DNA of 64,000 nt from positions 3,447,035 through 3,511,034 of the forward strand of contig NW_002060946.1 of assembly GCF_000150275.1 (NCBI RefSeq), given 5' to 3'. The DNA comes from Trichoplax adhaerens (Eukaryota > Placozoa > Uniplacotomia > Trichoplacea > Trichoplacidae). The position numbers were made by a program, and so were the translations under genes. Shown here piece by piece: positions 39,601 through 51,627 of the stretch. Numbering within the stretch: the first letter of the stretch is position 1; each line of letters opens with the position of its first letter. The notes beneath the pieces are model-generated. The model did no database searches. It worked only from the letters and a program-made list of their open reading frames with translations, and had not been told where the DNA came from.

Positions 39601-42600
39601 GATCAATAAGTCTACAAGGTCATTATTACCAATGGTACTTGATGACCGTTATTCAAAAGGCAAGATTCCAGATTATCTGGTGAACTTTGGTAAAAGATAT
39701 CGTCAACAGTATCCTTCGAATAGAATTTTAATCCAAATTCAGTTCAATTAAAACAGTAGCTTTAAGAGTACGACAGCTAGAATCGATTTTAAAGTAAACT
39801 ATATAAGCAAGCCTGGAACGTTTATCAATATGATAGCTGTTGTCCAATCTCTATCGTATGAATTAATTTTAGCGGTAAGCGATAAAAATCAACAGTTTGG
39901 AGGTACGAGTACAATGATGAATAGCTTACATCATGATTTACTTTACAGGCTCCATGCAATGTTGCATAATCAACAGAAGCTGGAACAGTTATCAAACTAA
40001 CTCCCTTCCAGTGTTTTGGAAAAGTGATGTCAATGGCTAGAATAAACATTGGATAATAAATTGATTATACGCATCTTTGACTGAAACAAAATACGTGTAC
40101 ATGTACGCACAGTGATATTATATCAAGTTAAATTGGTTCTATCTGCAATACCTTTTTCTGATGGAATACTTAATAGCATGTCTGTACTGCACACCCAAAC
40201 GCCAGGAGGTGAATTAGGGCAAATCTGATATGGAATACGCACAAGATTTTCAGTACAGTACTGTGTAGTACTCGTATTATACTCCAATCATGTTAGCATT
40301 TTAATATAAAGCGAGATTGAAAATTCTCAATGTAGATATACACATAGACTACTAGACGAAGGATAGATTATCCGATTGCATATTAATACGTTTCTTACGA
40401 GTAATATAAGTGTAAAATAGGCAATACATTAAATTCATCTTGATATACCATTAGTAAAGAAATATGAATATAACTAATAAGGTAAGAGTGGACTGTAAAT
40501 TGTGCTTTATTCACATAGGTACAATTATACAGTATATAAGCATTAATGCCTAGCTACTACACGTTAAGAAGTTATTTTAACATAAACTGCCTTACTAACG
40601 AGAGTATGATTTATCATCATTCAGTCAAAGCAAAAAGAACAATATGTACAGAAAAATTGTACAGCTTGCTAAAAATGGTGCAGATGCAGAGCCTATCATG
40701 CTGCTCAATATCGTCAGCGACTTACTACGTTGGTAAGAGTATAGATAATAAAGTCAATATTGCACGCTATATTTTCTGTATCGGATCCAGTAATATGATG
40801 AGCTCCACTGTACATAGCCGGCATAGTAGTAAATGCACGTCCGCAAGGATCAAATAAATAATTTCTACCCTATTACAAATCAGATTTGAGTGGATTATCA
40901 TATTGCAAGCCCAAAGCATATGGAAAATTTAATAAATTTTTTTGGTGGGTATTTACTGTATTACACAATTACAGTTCAATTTATTACAATGGTACCAATC
41001 AATGGAAGTGCAAGTATCTTTAATAGTATTGAATAATATTTACCATTAGGAGGATTAGAATATCAGCATTAGCCAGTACATCGGGGTTAACGACCTAGAG
41101 AGAAAGAAAATAAGAATTATTAGAAGGATGATCGGTATAGAGATCGCAATCAATCTACTTGGATAATTAGATAGGGCGGATATGTCCAATGATAACTAAT
41201 CTACTCGTACGTCTACAGTAAGTTATGAGGACGTTGCTTTATCGAAAGTTAATGTTATTGCTATTTGCAATTTTTACCGTATGGCCAGCTAATGAACTCA
41301 AATGTTCAGCTACAACCAAGATAGTATTAATTGTTGCACCACCACTTCCAATTCGAGTGTCTGGATCTTCGACTGTCAGTAACAAGACATTGGGATCGAT
41401 CAAGCCTTTTGATTGGCGTATCTCCAGCTCTACAAGGGTAGATCAATATCAACATTTGTAAGTGATGGAATGTAGATAGAGGGCAAATGGATTTATTTTC
41501 AACATTTTGCATGAGTATAGTCAATCATGACCTTGTCATAAACTACTAGTATATGACATAATACGAGTCGATACATTTTAAAAATTCTATTTAGATCATG
41601 ACTGGTTCGAATAGAATGGATAGGGAGGAATAGAGTAAATAATTAATTCATTAATGCTAGACTCGTTAGAGTAGTGATGGTCGTTTTAGCACTCCACTCG
41701 TACCCAGGTGTAGCGAGCCCTGTAAAATGGTTGAAAGATGTTCACCTATAGCGTTGCCTTAAATGATGTCTTTAGATTGCGAAAAAATGGACTTTTAATT
41801 TGGTTGCAGACAGATCAGTCTAAGGTTGAGCAATTGGTTGTTGATATTTTGATTACTTTTGATCGCCATATTGAATAATTGTATTTCTTTTGTAATACAA
41901 ACTAACTATCAGTCTAAAGTCATGTCGTCAATAGTGAGTATAGTACGTATAGTAGGCGTTGTCACTTTTTGAGGGGGTTTATCGGCTAGGAGTTGATTGA
42001 TATTTGGATCAACTGATCCGATCATTTTCTAGAATCTTAATTTTGTATCACTGTCTGCGACAACTTTACTTGATAATAGACTACTAATGTACGACATGAT
42101 AGGCGACAGTACTTGTAGGATTTTCGATACTGTAGTTCTTGCTGTGGTCAACGGCGATTTCAGCAAGAAACTACGAGAGTATACGGTAGTACGACATGGT
42201 AGGTATGGCTCCTTTTAGACCCTGTATCGCGAATATAAATGGAGTTTATGCATTCAGTTGGTTAATGTATGCTTTCTATCATTTTTTGATCAATTTAGTC
42301 GACGACGACTAACTACGAGATATGCAGTAATCCCATATTGGGGTTTTCCAACTTTAGAATTCAAATAACTGATGGTTGGTGCTAGTAGGATGTATTGATG
42401 ATTGGATAAGGCCATTGATCATTTCAAGACGTTCCACTAGGATACGGTGATAAAATAGCCAGTTGAATTGCAAGATACGAGTGTACAACATGACCTGAGG
42501 CTTTTAAAATTTCTTTTATGTGTATGTGTGTGTGATAATGGACTATGGAGCTATCGGACTATCTACCAAGCTCTTTCTTTGTCACGACTCCAATTGAATC

Positions 42601-42699
42601 ATAGCCATGCATTGCAGTAACTTTACCTTTCTGGAAAGCTTGTGTATGATAGCCTTTACGACATGATAGAGCGATAACCTTCCATTTTTTCCTTGCCAT
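33649..42699 (-). CDS. FCSK: L-fucose kinase (fucokinase), 34 coding exons
   Basis: Minus-strand exons: 42627-42699, 41278-41429, 41044-41094, 40726-40869, 40152-40224, 39942-40036, 39630-39713, 39428-39547, 39112-39301, 38702-38847, 38535-38636, 38394-38453, 38174-38302, 37990-38091, 37752-37876, 37594-37671, 37380-37513, 37151-37299, 36909-36970, 36739-36823, 36569-36635, 36355-36452, 36222-36256, 36034-36131, 35659-35796, 35346-35440, 35165-35222, 34943-35014, 34647-34711, 34435-34534, 34291-34356, 34107-34163, 33840-33940, 33649-33741. Total 1098 residues (human 1084). The N-terminal fucokinase/pyrophosphorylase-like domain has [18 protein letters not shown] and WVCSTDMLL. The C-terminal GHMP kinase has AGGWSDTPP, the ATP loop [25 protein letters not shown] and [15 protein letters not shown]. 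Role: ATP-dependent formation of L-fucose-1-phosphate in the cytosolic salvage route to GDP-fucose. The exon 4 donor could be 40726 or 40729 (both in phase). Confidence 0.95.
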
Positions 42700-42924
42700 A
42701 GTTAGACTTTGAGGGGATTTCCTAGCTATTCAAGATGCTGTTGACTGCAATGATCTGCATCAGCATCCAAAAATTGGATAGTTTACCTGGACTAATGACA
42801 GTATATTAATCGATGGACACTCTTCAATTGCTAGCTAAAGTAGTTTGACCAGTGGTTTACCTTTTGCCGTACGTATGTCCGAAGTCCGATGTTCTTTATT
42901 TATTTACTTATTTATTTACGGCAG

Positions 42925-43100
42925 TCAGGCATACTGTAGGTCACGTCGACTCCGACAGTCAAGTCATTTCCGCTGCTACTGACGCTATTACTGTGTCATA
43001 CAGCGCGTCCATACTGTACATACAGTACGTGGTAGGTCGCGTCGACTCTGACAGTCAAGTCATTTCCGCTGCTATTGACGCTATTATTGTGCGTCATACA
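42925..43100. repeat. Two copies of a ~78-bp unit
   Basis: Both copies carry CGTCGACTC, GACAGTCAAGTCATTTCCGC and TGACGCTATTA, followed by a GCGTCATAC-like end. They are separated by a short TACTGTACATACAGTACG tract. Confidence 0.8.
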
Positions 43101-43980
43101 CTACTGTAGTGTGCTATCTGCTGACGTGACACCCCCATTGGCACTGAAGCGCGGACAGCGACGATCGCACAGAGAGTCAACGGAGTCCAGGACTACTGTA
43201 CTGTGTACAGTACGGCTACTACAGTACAGTACAAACTAGAAGACGATAGTGTGCACCAAGTACAGTACAGTAAACTAGAAGTCAACTCAGTCCAGGACTA
43301 CACTGGACTGTACAAAGTCGTCTACTATAGAAGACGATAGTGTGTACAAAGTCAACTAGAAGACGATAGTGTGCCGTTGCACAGGCTACTGTAGTGTGCT
43401 ATCTGCTGACGTGACACCCTCATCGGCACTGAGCCGCGGACAGTGACGATCGCACAAAGAGTCAACCGAGTCCAGGACTACTGTCCACTGTAGTGTATTG
43501 TAACCCCACTACTGTACTGTACAGTGTACTGTACAGTACAGTACGGCTACTACGGTACTTCGAGTCCTGGCCTGTACAGTACAATACAAACTAGAAGACG
43601 GTAGTGTGCACCAAGTAAACTAGAAGTCAACTCAGTCCAGGACTACACTGGACTGTACAGTACTGTCTACTACTGTACTTTGAGTCCTGGTCTGTACAAA
43701 GTCAACTACTGTACTGTAGAAGACGATAGTGTGTACAAAGTCAACTAGAAGACGATAGTGTGTACGAAGTCAATTAGAAGACGATAATGTGTACAAAGTC
43801 AACTAGAAGACGATAATGTGTACAAAGTCAACTAGAAGACGATAGTGTGCCGTTACACTGGCTACTGTAGTGTGCTATCTGCTGACGTGACACCCCCCAT
43901 CGGCACTGAGCCGCGGACAGCGACGATCGCACAAAGTGTCAACCGAGTCCAGGACTCCACTGGACCGTACTGTCTACTAC
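43100..43980. repeat. Compound satellite: ~95-bp unit in three copies plus 30-bp units
   Basis: A ~95 bp unit starting CTACTGTAGTGTGCTATCTG and including CTGACGTGACACCC, CGGACAG and CGATCGCACA, then GAGTCCAGGACT, occurs at about 43103, 43384 and 43862. Between copies, a ~30 bp unit (AGAAGACGATAGTGTGTACA then AAGTCAACT) is repeated, with about five consecutive copies at 43705-43850. GTACAGTAC islands are interspersed. Confidence 0.85.
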
Positions 43981-44793
43981 TGTACTTTGAGTCCTGGTCT
44001 GTAGACTAGAAGAAGACGATAGTGTGCCGTTGCACAGGCATCGATTTTCTTCTTCCGTGTCATGCGTACCATCAAGACCATCCTCGCCCAGACAGACGGA
44101 CGCTACCAAACAAAGGATGCCTTCCATATTGAAAATGACCACGGAGTAGGGATGGATCTTCCATGTCTGTTTTCCATATCCACGGGTACAAATTGAAATA
44201 GCGTCTATCATCTTTTACAACTCTTTTCAAGCAGAACTTTGTAACAGACAATCCAATTCGATCAATGGATGGCTAATATTACCAAGGACTCTTGGTATTA
44301 CTCAACCTTTGATTGAGACAACATCACTCACTCCAAATCGACTGTCTGCCTACTAAAGCACTACCTTCAACAACGTGTTTGCTACATTTTGACGAGAGGA
44401 GACCGAAAATATCTGTCCGTCCAAGGATGGTCAATCCAGTCCAAGTCTGCTAGTAAATCCATGAAAATGCGTCAAGTGAAAACAAAGACTATAGACTGGA
44501 CTGGACCTACTGTATTCTACTCTACACTACCTGCAGTATCGTAAACTGCCGACCAGAAATGTAAAAGTTGGCCACAGAAAGAGGAGCGTTTCAATCATTT
44601 CAACTCTTAAAATGTGATTAGAAATCGATATTGCGTGTGGAAGAGAGAGCATACAACATTGGCCACACAGTCCAGTGGTTACTGTAATCATATAAACCAA
44701 AAATTGGCTATCGTAATCTTGTCCAAAATTGATTTGTAGACTGATTGGGTCGTAAAGTACTACTTGCTGCGGAGTGAATGAGGTGGAAGAAAT

Positions 44794-47700
44794 ATGGATA
44801 CGGAAGATCTCAGTGATAACGAATATGAATCCTACTATAACGCAGGCGATTTTCAGGTACTGATGACATTGCCAACCATTTTAATTCAAGTTCTTAGCAT
44901 ACTTTCATTGCCTAGAATAACAATGATTCCATTTATACGCTATGGTACTTGTTGATCATGGATCATTTTACTCATGTATCATGTCAATGAACGTGATTGT
45001 ACAGGAAGAACAACCAGATAATGACCACAATGCCGACGATGAAGACACCATGACTGTTATTGAGGAATGCAAACGTAAATTCTCCAATGACGACTCTGTT
45101 ATGGAATCGGATCTTATTGTACATATTCGAAAGTTAGTAATCTCCCCTTGAGCAATATTATTTTCATTTTTTTGCTCACATTGGCTATCAACCGCTGCAG
45201 TATAAACGAGTAGTCAACTACTGAACTCTGCAATAGGCATTGCTATACACTGGACTCTTAGTTTGCAGATTGCAGCAGACATGCACAATTAATGCAATAC
45301 CGTCCAAATTGTTCACTTCCTCCGTCTTCTTAGGCTTAAATCACTTCTCTTTATTGTAACACATCTAGGCAGAATTGATTGCATGACAAATATTTTGCTG
45401 TTAGCGATTCCTATAAATAACTAAATAGAAAGAAAATTGAAAAACTTCTGTTGATCGATTCAAGTGCTTACTGCTTCCAAGTAAAACACACCGACTACTT
45501 TTCTAATAGTCTTTAGCTGACATAACTCTTTGTCCTGACAACTATGCACAATTCTACATGATTTACTAACGTGTATAGTGCCAATTATCACCTAGCATAG
45601 CGTTGTTAATTATACAGTTATGTGTGTCTATAACTTGGATTGCAAGTCATTCCTCATTCTTTGATGGAAATGATCAGTACAACTTAACAACTGTATTTAT
45701 GTTATTGCTTCCATACTCACTATTAACTTACCTTTTTTTTGTATAATGAATTATAATCAAGATATATTAAAGCTGGCGGAACACCTGAAGAACTGGTGCA
45801 GTTATTATCTGATCACTACATTGGTGAAGGAGAAGTTGCCAATGCTTACATCAAATGGCTGCAGGATTTAGGTAACAAATAGCGCTAATTGCTGTATCTA
45901 ACTGTCAACGCGAGCTGGTTTATGCTAGATGATAGACTGTACTATTGTACGCGAAATATAAGTGTATTGATAGGACTAAATCTACCTAATTACCTACTTG
46001 AATATACAGTATTATGCACTGTTGCTCCTACTACTGCATGTCTACTATCGCTGCAAGTTAAAGCATTTTAACTTTCTGATTGTTGTATTTCTGAAAGATA
46101 CGTGATGCAATCTTTAAATTTATTCTGTATATAAGTTCTGTAATATTCAGTTACTGAAAAATCTGTGGGTATTGCAGATCCATATGATATGGTTTTACAA
46201 TAATAATTTATTGAGGAATTGGTTAACTCATACTATCTCTATAAACTTCAAGTTATCTCATATATTGTAGTCTTATATTATGTTATTTTAATATTAATAT
46301 CAAATTACTCTCATAACTGAAGGAGTCAAAGACGAAACTATAAATCGGACCTGCGTGGAGCATTTGCGAGAGGTGGTAATAAGTAAATTTGATCCTGCTA
46401 AAGCAGATTCTCTTTTTATTGGCGAAGGAAAGGTTTGGAAATGAATTACACTCTTGTGATAGTCAAAATTTTGACAACAATTACTTTAATCTGTTTAATC
46501 ATAACACTTGATCGATAGTAAATTCTTTAAACTATCAAACTAATCAAAAATTCGTTCTAGAATGTTACTTGGTTACAAGATATGATAGCCCAACCGTTTT
46601 GGCGTAATTTGTTCTATTGCTTAGCTGAACGATTTCCAGATTGTTTAGTGTGTAAATTCGCAGTTAGGGTATGACGATATGACTAGGATATTGGAGTGAG
46701 AAGAAAGATTAAATTGTCCAATCCTTAATATTTACTATATTTCATCTTATTGATGCAGTTGATTTCTGATGCCGGCTATCAAGACGACATAAACAACATT
46801 TCAACAGTTTGCCAGCACTTGGAATTATTTACTCGACAATTACAGTCATGTGTCCATAGTGTTATTGCTAAGGGGCCTACTACATCTTCTGCAGATGTTG
46901 ATAATATGATTGTAAGTGTAGACTATGAAAAATTTATTAGTTATCTTGACGTTAATTTTTTCTATATTTTTGTGCTGTGATTAGAATATGGCTTGCCACA
47001 CAGAACATGGTTATCTATGTTGCCAATTTTTCTTAAGAATACTCCTCTATGATATTGAGAACAGTCATTTAATTCGATTTTTGATGCAAAAAATAGAAAG
47101 TGGTGCTATATCCAGGTAATCATATCTGTAATGTAAGGTATACAATGTGTATCGAACTTATACATACGGATGATGACGTTTTACAATCAAAAAGGTACAT
47201 ACAAAAAAATAATGTAGCTATGTCATATTTTTACAGAGGACTAGCAGTCAGTGATATCGCAATGATCGTTAACGGCGTATACCAATATACTAATGTCAAT
47301 GCAGCTGTTAACAATATATTTTCTCGAAATGCCTTGGATTCCACGGATGTAGCTACGGTAATAATAACCAAAGAGATTAATTTATTGATATTCGTACCAA
47401 TCTGTTTACGTATGGTAAATTGTCCATATGCTATATTTATATATATATGATTAAAAATTTTACCGCAATATGCACTTACAAATGTTCTATTAATTTATTT
47501 GCAGTTGTATGAAGTCTATTCGGGAGATGAACCACCTCCAATAGAAATCATAAGACATCCACGTTTTTTAGGTTTGCTCTTTAAAAAGCTATTCTCAATA
47601 CTTCCTTATCATTTCTTTATGTATACTGACAGTGACGACGTATCTTTACAGATTTGTTGATTAAGCGCCTTTTTGATCCTGATGACAAGATAGATGCAGA

Positions 47701-48934
47701 CTTGAAATCAAAGTTATGTTTTCTTCTAGCTTACGCCGTTAGTGTTGTTGAAACAATCTCAGAGGTAATCAAAATAGATATATCTGTGATCAATGTCTCA
47801 ACAACTTAAATTTAAGACATTTCTATTGTTCATAATAGACTCAAACGTTATTGAATACTGATGACTTGAAAAGTACTACCAACGTTATCGGCCGTACGTT
47901 GGACATAATTAGTCATGCAGATTGTCGATCTTCCAATTATCTTTTATCAGAGATTGGAAATCTGTATCAGTATATTAGGTAGCTAATTGTATATTACCAT
48001 ACGTAAAGTATTATTGTACGATACATAGCATTACGCTATTAAAATAGTATTTACGGACGCTAATGACATTTGCAGATATCCAGTAGTTGGTAGAGGATTA
48101 ATTAATTGGGTGGATTGCATCGTATCTTCGTCAAGCTTTTTCAACTATATGGGCGATTCTACGGCATTAATATACCTAGCAATTTTGGACGAAGTGAGCA
48201 ATATCTGCAAATATTCATTTTAACTTTTAAATTGTCTGATCATTGGTCTTTTAATTTCTAGATTTGCACGCATCATCCATTACAGCATCCAACAACTTTT
48301 AACTTACTCATAAAATTTTTAGAATATGAATACAATAATGGCGATATAATGTTGATTGTAAGTCTATTGTTGTCTATTGATATAATTTCAATACATAAAT
48401 ACTTAAGTTTAATATGTTATAATTATTAAACGTTATTTAGCTCCGATTTAAAAGACACATTATCGAATGCATGGTCCATTTAGTGAGTCGAGGTTATGTA
48501 GTCCCTGTACTGAATTATATCAGGAAATGTCTGGATACCAACTCGATGGACAATTCACTTATTCGAAATTTTGTTTCTGGGGTAAATAATCAATAATTCA
48601 TCATCTGTGTGAGTGTAGACTTATAAAATGGAGTAATTGATTTATTTTTTATGTTGTTGTTTTTAGGTGCTTGATATCATAAGTCCTCCTTACACGCCAA
48701 TTTTTATTGAATTATTCTTGCCGTTACTAAAAAGCGACGTTTGTATTTCGCTGCGACAAAGTCAGAATAAAGATGATCCCGCAGTAAATTTTATAGGTTT
48801 GTCAAAAGCCTACAATTGCTAAGTACTTACGTATATTGAAATAACTAAAATAAGATAATTTCTTGCGATTGCTTTGCCTAATTGTAGATTACTGTGAAAC
48901 TTACAAGACCAGCGCAATAATCACCGATCACTAG
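44794..48934 (+). CDS. NELFCD: NELF complex subunit C/D (TH1), 16 coding exons
   Basis: Exons: 44794-44856, 45005-45132, 45762-45871, 46323-46432, 46561-46668, 46759-46911, 46985-47115, 47237-47357, 47505-47571, 47652-47764, 47839-47978, 48076-48193, 48262-48357, 48441-48581, 48667-48796, 48888-48934. Joined length is 591 residues (human 590). The N-terminus is acidic (MDTEDLSDNEYESYY). It is followed by the TH1 family body, with KYIKAGGTPEELVQLLSDHY, KFDPAKADSLF, LISDAGYQDDI, INWVDCIV and HLVSRGYVVPVLNYIRKCL, and a C-terminal DIISPPYTPIFIELFLP. Family role: NELF-C/D pairs with NELF-A in the negative elongation factor that holds RNA polymerase II at promoter-proximal pauses, in the nucleus. 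It is divergent from FCSK and upstream of PSMG2 in the same direction. Confidence 0.96.
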
Positions 48935-51627
48935 ATATATGTAGATATAAGTCTCCCGCGAAGATAGCTGGTTCGAACCATAAGTTACTAATTTTTAGTT
49001 TGTTTTCCTTATACCATACACGTATAGTATAATAGACCTTGATTTTGAGAATTTCTACTAGTACTATAAATGGAATACTAGCGAATCTGTGGTTCGTATA
49101 GTTGTAAGCTGTACGTCATAATTATGTTTACATGACTGTTACGAACGCTTATCATAATCACAGTCAAGCACTCTTTATGAATATGAAATGTTGTTGGTAT
49201 TGTTGCAGACTTAAATGTTGATAGATTTATCCTATTTGCTATCGGCGCTTTTGATATACGTATTTCGGAACGTCATGTTTAAAATTTTTCTAGATCAAAT
49301 AATACCGTCTTTTCACAACCAAGCCATTGGATCGATTTTACACCTCTATATCGTCATTGAGTTATAGTCTACAGGCTAAACATAAGCCATTTTCTATCGT
49401 GTAATTTGTTGATGAAAAAACAAGTAGATTGTATAACTAATGTTCGTTAAAATTATTATAACCTTAATGTGCATATTGTTGGATTAAAAATTTTATATAT
49501 TACATAGAGTAAAATGTTTGCTTATCTGACGAAGTTACTGTACACCAACGTATATGACTGTCCTACTTGCAAACATATATACGGATTCTGAGGCAATTTA
49601 CTAGCAGTGAATGTTTTTTATACAGATACTCGTACGTCTATGTTTTAGTCATTACTAGTCAAATTTCTAACCCATGTAAGCTATCGCTAGAGTTATGGTA
49701 ATATAATCAGTTATCATAGTAAAATTACTACTAGGACATCAACTCTTTGACGTCTAAAGTGATAAATAATCCAGTATTGCATGAGTAGCGGGGAAAAGAT
49801 AATTTAGATATTTTTCCGAAATTATCCTGTACCATGCTGTACACGTACTATATACGCTACATTCTTCATCACCTATCATTTAGTGCAACATCTTGTCAGT
49901 TTCTAGGTAAGCATGCAATAAACGGGAAGATAATCTGCGCAAAAGCAATAAATTACAAACAAGTTAACCGATAGGTTCCTGGATAGGCAAGATATTCGAT
50001 CGATAACGTAGAATAAATTAATTTTTGGATTAACTGTTAATATAGTACTTAGTATATGATAGGGAATTAGGGATCATAAGCATATATGATTGATTGTAAT
50101 TATAATGATGTAATTATTTAAATAAAAATAATACTCAAGATGCTACAAGGTTCTCTTTATCGCATCGCAATTCAACTGTCTCAACATACTCTGTTATGTA
50201 CAGTACTCATAAAAGGCTTTAAAAGCTACGCCTTGCTTTAATATTGGTAGTTTCTAGCAGCGTCTTTTGGTTGATTTAACATTCATAATTTTAACAAATG
50301 CATTAATGCGCTAATTTTTGGAAATATACTCGTGCAGTACTGCTGCAAAAGTACTATACCACTACTAGAAAATGGTAGATACCTTTCTACTACTGGTGCT
50401 TAGTGCTGACTGAGCCATAGAGGTACTTCTATGGACCCAGCATTAAATTAATGATTTTGATCAGCGCACGCGTAGTTCAAGGACTGTTTCTTCTCCAACA
50501 AGTTTCCTGTCATTTAATGTCTCCCAGCTGCTGATATCCTTGATTGGCGATGTTTATACCTTGTGACTCCGTTGATCTTCCAAATTGCTCTCAATATACC
50601 CTAATCTTGGTAAAATTTAGATTGTAGATGTTGATGGTAACTAGATTATACTTGTATAATGTCTACGATATGTCAAGATTAGTGTTACTTTTTGACTACG
50701 GATGTAATGTAAATTCTTGGAAGGTTAAATTAATCACGGAGGAAAAATAACATGGGTGTTATTAATATTTCTATCGAACTCTTTTTTCGTTTTTATCTAC
50801 TTTCAAGTGCAAACTTCATCAGTTGCATTATACAATTACATTAGAATCAATAGATAGTTTTAGTTTGCTTAATTTACACTGCATCGAATGCCATAAGTAA
50901 TCGATCGCCCTATACTTGGATTTTTAGAAATACTCTCGTACAACATGAACTGACTTATTTACGGCAAACTAGTGCTCTCTGACTTTTACCTGCCACGACC
51001 GTATTTAAGGATGAACAAATTGAATAATCTATCTTGATCAAGCTAGTATTGGGTATAGTCAGCATTAAGCAAAGGCTATCAAGGGAATTGTTCTAGATCA
51101 CGAAATAGAAGCAATGTAATGGTTTTCCCTATACTACATGTAGTATTATTATTTTTGATTCAGCATAATTCTTTGTTGTTTTGCTGACGTAACGACACGT
51201 ACGCAAGAATTTTGCAGCCAAAGCACGATGGTAGAAAGATTTACTTTATTCCATCATTGCTGTATGAAATTGGATACAATTTTGATGCAAAATTACGGAT
51301 ATCATACAATCATCATAAAGTAATGCGCTAAGAATTCTATTTAAGTAATAAATGAAACATGATGAGAAAGTCGATAGCCTGCTTCAGGCATCCGACAAAA
51401 CCCGATTGATTGTTGAGTTTTCCCGTATTCTTAATGCCGATTAAGTCGTCCTTGTTGACATTATAATTATAATATACTGCACGATATGGTGATCAGTTAT
51501 TAACTTTATGTAGGCAATAGCAAAATTTACTCTTCATTCCCTCTTGGGAATAAATGCATGATGTTGTAACTCAATCATTTTCGCTATATTTGAGTTCTAT
51601 CTTCTGAGCATTACTTCTATCTTATAG
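48935..51627. other. Intergenic region between NELFCD and PSMG2
   Basis: AT-rich 2.7 kb. It should contain the 3' UTR of NELFCD (AATAAA at 49917-49922 is one candidate signal) and the promoter and first exon of PSMG2, neither of which I could pin down. No repeats or conserved exons were recognised. Confidence 0.5.

Larger units (their letters stand above)
42700..44793. promoter_or_regulatory. Divergent FCSK/NELFCD intergenic region with satellite
   Basis: 2.1 kb between two start codons pointing away from each other. About 42.92-43.98 kb is tandem repeat, GC-richer than its surroundings. The remaining 0.7 kb before NELFCD shows no exon. No core promoter motif was identified. Confidence 0.5.

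Noticed and set aside
40546-40857. 103-codon plus-strand frame
   Set aside because: It is antisense to exon 4 of FCSK, which is well supported by homology on the minus strand.
48960-48985. GGTTCGAACC, resembling a tRNA B box
   Set aside because: No acceptor stem, D arm or anticodon arm could be folded around it.
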